Of a stretch of 64,000 nucleotides of DNA, positions 1-10,180 are shown piece after piece. The notes beneath the pieces are model-generated. The model was not told the DNA's origin, ran no database searches, and saw only the letters and a program-made list of their open reading frames with translations. The stretch lies in NCBI GenBank assembly GCA_037447655.1, contig JBBHKE010002417.1:1-64000 (forward strand). The letters are read 5' to 3'. How positions within the stretch are numbered: position 1 is the first letter of the stretch; every line of letters begins with the position of its first letter. The translations under genes were made by a program, and so were the position numbers. The DNA comes from Zygnema cylindricum (lineage: Eukaryota > Streptophyta > Zygnematophyceae > Zygnematales > Zygnemataceae).

Positions 1-951
1 CACGGCTTCGGCCAAGTCCGCAAGGTTTCCCTCCAAACTTGTCTTTTTGGCGATTGATGGAGTAGGGGCTTGAGGTGTGGCATCTTTTGTCGAGCTGCGC
101 CGTTCTCCGGACAGCTGGACGGTTTGCTTGAGTGTATTTGTTGTTGTGGTATTTTGGTTGCATTGGAAAAGTGTCATTTTTGGCTAAATCCGATTTTCTT
201 GGTTTTGGTTGGAAGTGCTTTACATTGCTTCGTTGCTTTTCTTTGAGATAACTCTTATAGAGAATACTTAGAAGACCTGGGAGCCTAGTGGCTACCCCAC
301 AGCTTAGTATTCTTGTCCAAAAGTCTAACTTTTCAAAAAGCTTTTATTTGAACTTAATTACAAAGAAAAAAAAGATTACAAAAAAAAGAAAACATTTTGT
401 TTTTGGTTTCTTCTTTCTTTCAATCCTTTCCTCCTATCTTGTTACCACTCTATTTCTGGGCTGCAGATTTAGTTTTGAATTTGGGTCAGATTTTAGGGTT
501 AATCTTTGGAATTAGGGTTTGGCCGCAGATTTAGGGTTTGTACGGATTTAGGATTTATTTTTTTGAATCCTTAACCCTAGGTCAGCATATTACCATTCCT
601 TAGTCGCAGATTTTGGGTTTTTACAGCGTGGAATTAGGGTTTGGGAAACCTTCTTTGCCTAATTCCACCTTAATTTGTGTCTCACCTTAAAGTGTGCTCA
701 ATGTTTCTTGTCTTCCTTTCCCTTGTTGCAAATTCCTTTGCTAGCTAGTTGATGCTTTATTTGTGGTAGATTTGATATTCTTTTTTTTTTCCGTGTACAA
801 GGCTAATCATTCATAAAACATTGCAAAATAAAAATATTTATTCAATATATTAGAATTGCACGAATTATAACATATAAATTATCATTGCTTTATAGTTGGG
901 TATAATGTGGCATAGCGCTGATACACATACCCTAGCAGGATACTAATCGCC
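1..951. other. AT-rich region without recognisable gene
   Basis: No coding region, RNA gene or element boundary can be supported here. The stretch from about 515 to 645 repeats the motif TTAGGGTTT or close variants several times within T-rich sequence. This resembles plant leader sequence or short interspersed telomere-like motifs, but there is no true tandem array. It may be the decayed 5' LTR or leader of the gypsy element that follows, but I found no similarity to that element's 3' end. Confidence 0.4.
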
Positions 952-1575
952 TTGGTGTTGAGTTGTGGTTCTGGGCACGGTTATTCAGATTGTGTTGGGG
1001 GACCACGCTTTGGCGCTCTGCAAGGCCCGACTGGAACGATCAGCCGTTGCTCACCTTTGATAATCACCAGATTATTAAAGGTGTTCTGTAAGTATTACGA
1101 TGCCTTGCGGGTGCAAGAGCGTTCCTTTGTAGTTTGGACACTCATGTAGGGGACCGGTGTGGATTGGTTCCCTTTCGAACCCGTCTTTAGCATTCGCATT
1201 TCCTGCTTTCCCTGCATGCTATCTGGCTGTGAGTGACATTGAGATTTTCCTGCACTTATCTAGAGTGGAATTGCCATCTAGATCTTGCCGTGGGTGGCAG
1301 TGTATAGGCGCTTTTGTTTGTGTTGCTTTAGATCTGCACCCGAAGGTGTCTGGATAGTTGCCTCCTTGTTCTATAGATCTTGCCCTTCGGCCTTGCCCCA
1401 CTGTTTGCATCGTAGAGGTTTTGGTATTCCGGCTCTTTGCTAGATCTAACCATCAGGTCCTGATAGTGACAACGTGTGTTGATTTGACGAGTGTGGATAG
1501 GTCTGACACGTGCTGCATCTCGGTTAGGCCGTTTGGGATATTTCGCCGTTGTAGTCTAGATTTCCCCCTTGGTTT
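952..1575. other. Probable decayed leader of the gypsy element
   Basis: This stretch precedes the first Gag-like frame. I found no primer-binding site or LTR end. Short open frames on both strands overlap each other and show no domain. Position is the only argument for assigning it to the gypsy element. Confidence 0.3.
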
Positions 1576-3053
1576 ATGCCCACGGATTGGGACAACCTTC
1601 AACATCAATCTGGATCTACCAGAGGTGGTACAATTTTTCATTCTCAGCATTTAGACCCTTTAGATTTTCCCGAATCTTTTACCATGCGCGATCCGGTTGC
1701 GGATCGCAGATCGCCGTTAGTTCGGTCTGGTCTAACATCTAGGTCATCATTATCCTCGGTTTCATCTAGGTCATACCTAGAGGGGGCGGAGGAAGACAAT
1801 TTGGAGGAATTCTTTCCAACTCCTCACACCAGTAGGTTCCCTGCCAACCCACCTTTGGCACAACCGATGCATCCTCCTTTTGATGACATGGCTTCCTCCT
1901 AAGTGGGATCCATAGGTAGGATGCAATTTTTCTTTTTTGGATTAAAGAACACCATGTCTTTATCTCAATTCCGGATGTTATACGACAAGGAAATGAGAGA
2001 TCTAGCTTTTAGATATCAGGATAGGTTTGACCTTCGTGTCGCCTTTTCCCTTCTCGGTCAATTCCTCCGTGGTACGCCCCTCACTCTCTATACCCGCAAG
2101 TACGAGGGCGTTCTTGCAATGACAGAGTACGTTACTCCCTTTGCGGGGTTACCAGAAGTCCTCGGCCAAGTGGATATTCCCTACCAAGCCGCCGAGACCG
2201 GCTGTATTAGATTCTAACGGAAACGAGTTGTATCCAGCTATCCCCGAGGTTCCTCGTCAGTATGCAGTGGCAGCCCGAGCGGCACTCCTAGCTAGAGCGG
2301 GGGGAACCATTCTTTTACGTGACCCTCTCTTCGTCATGTTTGACATTCTCCCAGAGGAGTACCGGATGCAAAATCCAGATCAGATCAAAGAGTTGATGAA
2401 CTTCGACATAGGCTTGGTGAAACTGCTCTTGCCTTGCGATCTCGGATGGAAACTCTGCGAAAGGCATTAACGAACCTTATGTCCAATGCGGAGGCTGTCC
2501 AGAAATTTGTGGGACAGTTTCCAGGTCCATCAAAGAGGTTTATCCAAAACCACCTCAGCCAGATGTATGGACTGAAATTCACCTTTGAGCAAGCGGCTCA
2601 ATACGCGGTAGAGTATGAGATGCAAACATCGTGGTGGGACGCCCATGAGCGTTCCAAATCTCCTCAGAGGGAACCGGTTAATCCATCTCCTCCTCCACCT
2701 AAAAACCCATGGCCTCCCAATAGGCCCAGAAGACGCCAGCCATGGGAACACCAATTAGTCCCGGAAACCGCATGTGTTTCCGACGTACAAAAACCGGGCA
2801 TGATGCCCGCATGTGTCATGTCAAGGCAACCACTTGCACTCATTGCCACCAAAAAGTACATTATGTTCATCAGTGCCACATCAAGGACCCTAGTTTCACT
2901 TATCAAAATCAGATAAAAGACGGGGGATTTTCGGCCCGTTCTGCGAAACAAGTCACTCCGCCTAGGGAGAACAAGAAAGAGGAAGCTCCTCCTAAGATCT
3001 CTCGTAGAGAGAGAGAGAGAAATCCGAGCTTCAAGCCACAATGGCGACCATGA
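1576..3053 (+). pseudogene. gag: Gypsy Gag polyprotein, broken
   Basis: The frame opens at 1576, has an in-frame stop at 1900-1902, and continues in the same frame to about 2217. It then shifts, resuming at 2141-2470, 2434-2916 and 2742-3053 in alternating frames. The middle section reads as a helical capsid-like domain (FGLKNTMSLSQFRMLYDKEM; later QFPGPSKRFIQNHLSQMYGL), followed by a proline-rich linker. The last section carries two zinc knuckles. The first has lost its second Cys (CFRR...GHDARMC). The second is a complete CX2CX4HX4C (CTHC...H...C). In this family Gag forms the particle and binds RNA through these knuckles. At least three frameshifts and one stop make it non-functional. Confidence 0.75.
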
Positions 3054-3119
3054 TGAAAGAGAAATTTATAGCTTTCATGGTGGAAATGAAACCCCAATTC
3101 ACTAGGATGGCCAAGACCG

Positions 3120-4266
3120 TTGTACACATGCTGTCTAACACCTATTCCTCCCATTCCTCCAGTAGCTACCAATCCTTTTGGTTTTTTCCCAATTAATAGG
3201 AATCCTCTACAGTTGAGTCCGCATACGGACGGGGTTGTTATATTACACCTACTTGCTGGGATTGGAACTTGGCTATTGTTGTTTTTACGGAATGGTCTTC
3301 TCATTCGTCAATATTATGCACTGGAAATAGATGCTATAGCTAAAAAAGCATAGCTGCACCACTGCAATCTCTTACTTTCCTAGTATCCACAACTGCTTCC
3401 AAATTTTGCTTTCCTGCATATGCACACTGCCCTTCCACAGGACATCCACATCCTTAGTAACCACCACCTACGGGATGTTGAGCCGATAGACCTGGTTTTT
3501 AGGGTGTGGGATTGCCAAGGCATGTCTCGGGTCTGCAAAAGTCTTGGTTTGGCGGATACCCGTACGAAATTATTTTTTGAACTTCTCATGATCCTTCATT
3601 TTTTTCAAAGCATAGACCGGCCTGTCGGATACATTTTGGAAAACGTGGATGCTTATAGTGATCCATGGCTTACGGCTTTGGCAGATTATAAGCGTATTGA
3701 AAACCTAATTTGACCTCCTCTAATCAATGATGCCACTCGGCATGGGTCCCAATCGAGTTTGCTCCGAATGGACAAACCTAATCGATGTCAGTCGTCTACA
3801 TGAGGCTAATTTGTCCGTAAGACCTCCCACCGTAGACATTAAGACCGTTTTACTTCCATTTCACCAAGTCCAAGCATGCGTCTTACTAAACTATTCACTT
3901 AACTACTACATCAATGTAGTCGGTCAGCCACTCAAAGTCCTTCCTACCTTAGTGTCTTATCCTTATTCACACGCATACTCGCAAACTGGCCCGGACATGT
4001 GCCGAAATAATGTCACTGGGGAGTTAGAGGAGACTACAAAAAGGGAGCATCCTATGCATTTTATTCCTGGCACAAATCTGGCCATCTACCTTATTGAACG
4101 ACAAAGGTGCACATTGTTGGGTAGAGTCATGGACCCCCAGACCTTGTCATTTGTTTTAGGTCTAGGTCTTGGAGCTGGTCGCTACGCACAAAATCATCCG
4201 TCGCAATCAGCTGGGGGGGGGGATCACATACCATCATCACATCATAGTTTTTTCGTGCTTCCCTAA
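3120..4266 (+). pseudogene. Cytosine-C5 DNA methyltransferase domain inside gypsy element, broken
   Basis: Several conserved blocks of the C5-cytosine methyltransferase fold occur in the right order. Motif I is LLAGIGT (nt 3249-3269), part of the S-adenosylmethionine site. Motif II is ALEID (EID at 3324-3332). Motif IV is DLVF...DCQGMS, with the catalytic Cys at 3513-3515 but the usual Pro of PCQ read as Asp. Motif VI is ENV (3639-3647). A motif VIII-like stretch, NRVCSEWTNL, lies near 3751. A motif IX/X-like region, LPTLVSYPYSHAY, is followed by a Glu-rich segment near 3937-4080. Motifs I to VI share one frame, broken by stops at 3351-3353 and near 3387; a stop at 3711 and a frameshift precede motif VIII. 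The domain lies between Gag and RT, so it was part of the element's polyprotein. Retrotransposon-borne methyltransferases of this class are known from charophyte and dinoflagellate elements. A captured host gene fragment is unlikely because it is flanked on both sides by gypsy coding sequence. Confidence 0.8.
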
Positions 4267-4513
4267 ACCTTTGAGGTAATCCAGTTCAGTTTTTTCTCTT
4301 TACATCTTGGACTTTCCTTCCCTCTGGAAATCACAATCTACGATTTATTTAATCCTCCTCACATGTCATGGGAGATTCCTGCCTATACCCCGGTACGGCC
4401 GCATATCCCACTTGAACAGGCACCGCTGGGTGAATTGACTGAAGAAGACATCGGTAAAATACAAGTTAGGCAACTCGCTCATCGCTAATGAGCAAATTGC
4501 GTTTTTTCAAGCC

Positions 4514-5699
4514 ATGGAAGCTTTTACCATCAAGAGTTCTGAGGCTCCAAAGTGGAAGTTCGGTTCGCGTATCACAAAGGCGGAACATGAACTATTAAGT
4601 GACACAGTCACTCGTCATATAGACGCATTTGCTTTCTCTATGAGTGACCTTGGACGTCATTCTACTTACAAAATGTCACTCGACCTTGAAGATGATCAAC
4701 CTATCTTTAAGCCAAAACATCGTCTCTTCGAAATGGAATGGGAGATGGTGGACAAAAGATGCGCAGAATTGGAAGAGTTCGGCCCAATATATCGGTCGGA
4801 TTCCACTTTTGCCGCCCCCACATTCATACCTAGGAAGAAAAATTCTGACGGCAATTTTACTGAGCGAAGAATGTGTGGGGACTATTGAGAGCTCAATGCC
4901 CAGACAGTTCAAGACCGCCACCCTATGCCTCTAGCTGAGGAAATATTTTACCATGTAGGTTGTGCGAATTTCTTTAGCGTCCTTGACTGACGTCAAGGGT
5001 TTAACCAGATTGAAACCGAGGAAAGAGATACACATAAAATTGCATTTTGGGGTAGTGATGGCAGATGGGAATGGGGAGTCATGCCCTTCGGTCTTAAGAA
5101 CGCACCAGCGGTGTTTAAAAAAGTCATGGATTCGGTGCTAGGTGGATGTAAATTTGCTCGGTGCTACATTGATGACTTGATAATTGCTTCCGCCAGAGTG
5201 GAAGAGGACGCCCACCTTATTGAGTGGGTTCTCACCGAGTTAAAAAAAGTCAGGCTGAAGTGTCACCCAGCCAAGTGTACTTTCGGTGCGGAGGGAGTGC
5301 CGTACCTCGACCATTTTATGTCGGCAGAGGGCATCACTCCTTTGGAAGCTAAGGTAGAGGGGATCACCAAATTGCCGGCCCCTACCGATCTCACTAGTCT
5401 GAGGGCTTTCCTTTGACTAGCGAATTATTACCAACTATTTGTACTGAATTTTAGTACGATTGTTTTTTGTCTCAATTACCTTCTCAAAAAGGAAATGCCT
5501 TTTGTTTTGGGACCCGCCCAAGTAGAAGCATCTCAATAACTGAAAACCGCCCTTTCTAGTGTTCCCATTCTCGACCTCCTAACCACAAGCTTTCATTTTG
5601 CTTACAAACGGATTTCGGGAAGCCAGGCATTGCAACCATTTTAACGCAGAGATAGCTGAATGGAGAGGAATACGTGGTGGCATACCTCAGCCTGAGCAA
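4514..5699 (+). pseudogene. pol: Gypsy reverse transcriptase and start of RNase H, broken
   Basis: The frame from 4514 reads the RT fingers region (FKPKHRLFEMEWEMVDKRCA; FAAPTFIPRKK; MCGDY). After a stop at 4886-4888 it continues with a recognisable palm: NFFSVLD, then a stop in place of the next residue, RQGFNQI, and HKIAFWG. From 5081 MPFGLKNAPAVFKKVMD leads into the catalytic YIDD box, the LKCHPAKCTFG segment and the thumb (YLDHFMSAEGI...LRAFL). A stop follows at about 5414 and degraded RNase H sequence (HFAYKR, about 5590) runs to the LTR inserted at 5700. RT copies the element RNA into DNA. The catalytic aspartates survive but the frame carries several stops. Confidence 0.85.
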
Positions 5700-6893
5700 T
5701 GTTGAAATTTAAGTATTTTCTAGGTCTAGAGATTGTAAAATAAAAAGGCAAAAAGGGGACACTGACAACCTACCTCTAACTCTTCACTCAAGTCCCCACA
5801 CTTGTCGCAGTCATTGAAGACTTGAAGAGGAGTTAGATCCATGGCTGCCTAGGCTGTCCAAAGTGGACATGAAGGCAATTCTTAATAGAGTTATCTAAAA
5901 GGTGTGACGGACCCAGGATTTGATCATGGTACCTGCCTTCCGTCAAACTAGCTGTTCGATTTAAACCAACAAGTCTAAATATAGTGCTAGAGTCCAATAG
6001 GTTTGACAAATATTTATATTTGTACACGTAGACTAGTTCCTCTAACGGAAATAGATACGTAATGCATCGATACAGTTTTGTATAGTACGGAGTACGATTT
6101 AATGTATTTTATGAAACGGATACCGTGCATTTGTTTCGAACGCGAAACAAATATCGCACGTATATTTTCAACGGCTACAATTGTATCTGGTTTGATCAGA
6201 CGGCCACGATAGGCGCCGCGATCACGGATTATGTACTTTTGGCGTTTTTTAGTCATCGCCACGTCATGTGACACGTGGCGCGACAATGTTGGATTGCGGC
6301 GACTCCGGAGATTGCGGTAACAAATCCGGCTATGACACGTGTCGACATTTTGGCCATGTTGTATAATGGCCGTACAGAAAGTACACTGGTACATGTACTT
6401 TTCTAGTACGACACACTAATTTGATTGGTGCCGTACTTCAGTAGATAGAGTTTTAGAGAGGGAATAGGACTTAGAAAATTTTGGGTAAGTAGCTTCCTCT
6501 CCCAGAGAGCACCTTGTATAAATGGCAAACTTTGGCCAGCCATATCTATCAATTTACTTGACCATTTTCAGTGATTCTTTTTACTGCGGACTCAGGGGAG
6601 TCCAAGCTACATAGGGACGTAGTCGGTCAAAGTTTTTGTCTGCCAGGGTGGCGGTATTTCTAAGGGAAAGTCAAAGTGGGTGAATGTGTCCAAATCTCAT
6701 ATTCTAACTTTGCATTCTGTGGTGGAACTGACCACACAGAAAGTGTTATTTCACAGGGGTGAATCTATATTTGGGTGTTGATTGTCAAAGGGTCAGTCAT
6801 TTGGGTTTATATCAACTTGGAGTCGGCACTATCTAGATAAGCTTCTTTTTGGATCTGCTTACTGTGAGGGCCAATGGAGGTCTTAGAGTTTCA
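5700..6893 (+). mobile_element. Solo LTR of the A-type copia superfamily, inserted in gypsy RNase H
   Basis: The segment begins TGTTGAAATTTAAG, then TATTTTCTAGGTCT, and ends GGTCTTAGAGTTTCA, matching both ends of the A-element LTRs. Inside are the U3 hairpin (arms 5776-5794 and 5818-5836), the palindromic motif CCATGGCTGCCTAGGCT, a degenerate antisense tRNA-like stretch near 5905-5960, G-boxes (CACGTG), a TATA box (TATAAATGG, about 6518) and the R-U5 hairpin GGACTCAGGGGAGTCC near 6588. The gypsy RNase H reading resumes directly after it. No clean target duplication is visible (agcaa against ataac), so the insertion is old or the ends are altered. Recombination between two LTRs would explain the absence of internal sequence. 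Confidence 0.75.
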
Positions 6894-7213
6894 ATAACTG
6901 AGCTTATTACAGCAGTTAAAAGGGTGAATGTCTCGCCTCGGTATGGGGTATTGTCCATTTCTAACATTATCTTTATGGCAAGCCATTCACTCTCCTAACT
7001 AACCATCAACCCTTTCATTGGTTGATGACCAACAATAAGCTTTCAGGGAAGCTTGCACGTTGGGCTTTAATTTTACAAGAATACGACTTTGAGATCATCC
7101 ATCGGCTCGGCTTGCTAAGCTTGAATGCCGACGGGATTTCCCTAAATCCACTACGTCGGACCAGCGATAACGAGGTCCGAGAGGATTTTGACAATGACGA
7201 TGTTCCGGCCATG
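6894..7213 (+). pseudogene. pol: Gypsy RNase H C-terminal part, broken
   Basis: Reading resumes after the solo LTR with a degraded stretch (TELITAVKRV), then from 7022 the segment KLSGKLARWALILQEYDFEI, followed by HRLG and NADGIS. This is the usual end of gypsy RNase H, before the linker to integrase. The enzyme removes RNA from RNA-DNA hybrids. The catalytic part was separated by the LTR insertion and carries stops. Confidence 0.75.
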
Positions 7214-7319
7214 TCAGCTAGTTCCTATATTACTTACTGTCTCTCTTATATTCCCCATCCTCAGCTGGCCACAGATCCCTCGCGTGACGGCACATTAATT
7301 CTCTTCCTCTCAACTTAAA

Positions 7320-8556
7320 CCTTCTGGCCGATAATACAACCGAGGAGGAAGACCGAGTAAAGAAACGAGCCAAAAATTACCTGTGGCTTGGCGGATCTTT
7401 AGTTTGACTGTTGGCGGAGAGCAGTCATGGGCATGTCCCTCGGCCAACCGAGCGCTTTTCCTTGATCGAGCAGATTCATACCGAGCTCAGACATTACGGG
7501 ACCAAGCGTATTTTGAGCCTGGCACAGGTACGCTATTAGTGGTCCGAAATGCAAGCGGATTTGGCGGCTATTCTCCACAAATGTGCCACGTGCGATCGGT
7601 TACGCACCTCTTTCTCTAATTGGCAGGTGTCTCTACATCCGTTGCCCATCAAAGGATTGTTTTATCGCTGGTTTGTGGATCTCGTCGGACCATTTCCTCT
7701 CTCTCGAAAGGGGAAATAATACATCATGATCATGATCAAATTTTTTAGCACGTGGGTAGAGGTGGTCGCTCTTCCCTACAAGACGGCTAAATTAACCAAC
7801 GCTGCTTTTAAAAAGCACGTTCTCATGCGTTATGGGGCTCATGTTGAGGTTCTTACTGATGAAGGTACGGAGTTCCAAGGGGAAGTTTAAGAGATGTTGG
7901 ATGAAGCTTTAATTGATTATCGCTGGACGAGTCGTGATCACCCACAAGCCGATGGCTTGGCGGAACGAGCTGTCTAGACTTTCAAACGGGCTCTCCGAAA
8001 ACATTGATTAGAGAAACACATCTCCATCTGGGACAAATCCTTGGGCTATATCATCATGGGATAACGGATGTCCGTAAAGGGTTGTTTCGCTAATTTTAGC
8101 CCGTACAATATTCTCTTTGGTCGAGCACCCTTGCTCGGTCAAAATAGTCAAAAGGCGGCAAGTTTACCTTTGCCTCTAATGTATGACGTTATATTTTTGG
8201 AAGACTTGACTCAAAAGTTTTTGCTTTTCGCTTGTGATATGCCTATGGCTGTTGACAATTTGCAAATAGCCCAGCATAGAGATACATTAAGGTTCGCCTC
8301 CACGCGGAGTGGCAATTACAAGCCACAACAAAAATCTTACGGGGTCGGCGATTACGTGTACTTCCGACGACAGTCTTTCAATACTTTGGACACAAATGTT
8401 TTATCACACATTCTCCGTGTGGTGGAGATAGATGCTAACGCAATGTTGGGTTTGCAAGGTGCGGATACAAAGACGATACGAGAGCATTCGAAGAACCGTG
8501 CACCTTGCTACTTACCTGATTTGTCACAAAATATGAACCTGATGCGGATGCCGATC
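7320..8556 (+). pseudogene. pol: Gypsy integrase, broken
   Basis: An eroded H2C2 zinc-binding region is readable in changing frames at about 7465-7620, including HKCATCDRLRTSFSNW. The core then follows: FVDLVGPFP (first Asp), LTDEGTEFQG (second Asp) and HPQADGLAERAV (Glu), giving the DDE triad order. Several stops interrupt it, near 7718, 7888, 7976, 8006 and 8060. A longer frame from 8068 covers the post-core region (PYNILFGRAPLL; YGVGDYVYFRR), which matches the GPF/DYV-type C-terminal segment of gypsy integrases. The enzyme inserts element DNA into the genome. This copy cannot make it. Confidence 0.8.
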
Positions 8557-8703
8557 AACGAGGCAACGGAGTGTACTATCAGCAAACGAGTAGATCGCGA
8601 GACTTCCATGCTTTTGTGCGACCATTACAACCAGGGGTTCCACATAGAGTGTTTAGTTCCTCCATTGACTGTTGTGCCAGGTAGCCATTAGTTCTGCCAT
8701 GGC
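8557..8703 (+). pseudogene. PHD-finger-like domain at the end of gypsy integrase, eroded
   Basis: The last part of the frame reads a Cys, then MLLCDHYNQGFHIECLVPPL and VVPG, followed by a stop and FCHG. The spacing fits a PHD finger (C4HC3): MLLCD, GFH and CL.PPL...VP are typical, and the trailing Cys is expected after a Trp or Phe. Two of the early Cys ligands appear changed (Ser and Tyr). PHD fingers bind histone H3 tails. Its position at the integrase C-terminus is where many plant gypsy elements carry a chromodomain, so a targeting role is a reasonable inference. Confidence 0.65.
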
Positions 8704-8753
8704 TATCGTGAGCTGCTGGCGGTTTTGACCAGCTCCTCCGCTGGCTACGGAGC

Positions 8754-8774
8754 TAGGGGGGGGAATTATAGGGG
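8754..8774 (+). promoter_or_regulatory. Probable polypurine tract of the gypsy element
   Basis: A run of A and G with eight consecutive G (GGGGGGGGAATTATAGGGG) lies just after the end of pol. This is the expected position of the primer for plus-strand DNA synthesis immediately before the 3' LTR. The exact LTR start is uncertain because the 5' LTR was not found for comparison. Confidence 0.5.
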
Positions 8775-8974
8775 CCACTTCACTCTAGGGGAGTATTTTT
8801 CCCTTCTCCCTCCTTTGGTCATTTTCACCTTTATTCTTTGTCTGATGTATATACATTTTTCTCTTTCTCATTCATTTTTGGTTTGTATATATGTTTGTCC
8901 GCTGTCTAGTTATGATGCATGATTTCCTTGCTTCTCTCTTTTGCACGACAACTGTCATGGCGCATGGTATCAAA

Positions 8975-9119
8975 GTCACGCGTGCACGATATTTCGCACG
9001 CATGCATATTATTGTGCAAGCGCGAGCAATATTTGACTCGCGCGCACGATATCATGCACGCGCGCACGATATCACGCACGCGTGTATGATGTTTCTCATG
9101 CACGAACGAAATTGTGCAC
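8975..9119 (+). repeat. Tandem palindromic repeat, CGCACGATATC type
   Basis: Short units of about 18-20 bp built on CGCGCACGATATCATGCACG are repeated with variation. Each is near-palindromic around GATATC. The array continues on the far side of copia A1, at 15592-15665, showing it was one block before A1 inserted. It lies in the putative 3' LTR of the gypsy element, presumably in U3. Confidence 0.65.
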
Positions 9120-9124
9120 GGGGG

Positions 9125-10180
9125 TGTAGAAATTAATGGTTCATTTTTAGTATTTTCTAGGTCTAAATAGAAATATAGAAAGAAGCCGAGGCAGTCTACC
9201 TCTAACTTCTCTCTCCAACTCTCAAACTTGTCGTAGTCACTGAGAAATTGGAGAGGGAGCTAGAGCCATGGCTACCTAGGCTATCCAGAGGTTTACGAGA
9301 AAATATATATTAGTTAGGTGTTTATTTACTAAAAGGTATGTGCCGGCCACATGATTTGATCCTGCTACCTACCGGCCGGCAGTCAGCCGATAGCCGGTAG
9401 CCTTAGCCGTTAAGTGTAAGAGTAGTGTTACGTATTATATGGTATGATAATTAATTAAACATTAATACGTAGGATAATTCATTTAACTGTAACTGTTTAC
9501 GGAACACATAGATCTGGTAATGTAATAGTACGGATTACGGTACGGATAAGAAATCAATTTCGCGCATTGATTTCGTAAGCGAAACAAATACCGCGCATGT
9601 ATTTATTACGGCTACGATCAAATGTGAATTTAATCGGACGGCCGGAAATAGCGCCGAGATCGCGGAAGAAGAATTCGGCGGTTTGTGGGCATCTTCACAT
9701 CGGATGACACGTGGCGAAATGACATTGGAGCGCGGCATCTCCGAGGATTAAAGGAGCGAATCCGGACATACCACGTGTGGACATTTAGGCAATGTCGTAC
9801 AGTGTCCGTACATAAAGTACACCGGCAGCTGTACTTTTGCGTACGGAACTGTAATCTGATTGGTTCCGTACATCAGTAGATAGAGTCTGTGAGAGAGATA
9901 GGACTTAGAAAAATTAGAAGATAGGACCCTCTCTCCCAGAGAGCTTCTGTACAAAAGGTCAACTTTGACCCTCCATAACTTACTGCTCAGGGGAGCAAAT
10001 TCAGAGACTCTTTTTGCTATCGACTCAAGGGAGTCTTGCCTTCACAAGGGTGCAGGTGGTCAGAGTTTTTGTCTGCCAAGGTGGCAGTTTTTTTTGCTGA
10101 AACACAAAGGGGTCAGGATTATCCTAGAGGCTTCTTAGAAGCTGTCCACTCTGAGGACTTATGGAGGTCTTAGAGTTTCG
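9125..10180 (+). repeat. A1 5' LTR
   Basis: Features in order are TATTTTCTAGGTCT near the start; a U3 hairpin (arms 9200-9224 and 9241-9265) with loop ACTTGTCGTAGTCAC; the double palindrome AGCCATGGCT and CCTAGG; an antisense tRNA-like stretch (9341-9418); G-box motifs ACACGTGG (about 9708) and CCACGTGTGG (about 9770); a TATA-like GTACAAAAGG near 9950; and R-U5 hairpins TGCTCAGGGGAGCA (9984-9997) and GACTCAAGGGAGTC (10022-10035), followed by CTGCCAAGGTGGCAG. The Gag start codon (10161) lies 20 bp before the LTR end. Confidence 0.9.

Larger units (their letters stand above)
1576..9119 (+). mobile_element. Decayed Ty3/gypsy retrotransposon with DNA methyltransferase and PHD finger
   Basis: The order read on the plus strand is Gag with CCHC knuckles, cytosine-C5 DNA methyltransferase, reverse transcriptase (YIDD), RNase H, integrase (H2C2 zinc finger and DDE core) and a C-terminal PHD-like finger, followed by a purine-rich tract near 8754. 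RT before integrase defines Ty3/gypsy order. All frames carry stops and frameshifts, so the copy is dead. A solo LTR sits inside the RNase H region (5700-6893). The putative 3' LTR begins after the purine tract and is cut by copia A1 at 9125, resuming at 15592. The 5' LTR was not identified. I did not recognise a protease, though it could lie in the eroded 3050-3230 stretch. Confidence 0.85.

Noticed and set aside
288-515. Open frame of 75 codons
   Set aside because: Composition follows T- and A-rich sequence (many Lys, Phe, Ser) and there is no domain or context support.
515-645. Interstitial telomere array (TTTAGGG)n
   Set aside because: TTAGGGTTT motifs are scattered and not tandem.
5695-6898. 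A target duplication around solo LTR X
   Set aside because: Flanks agcaa and ataac do not match well enough.
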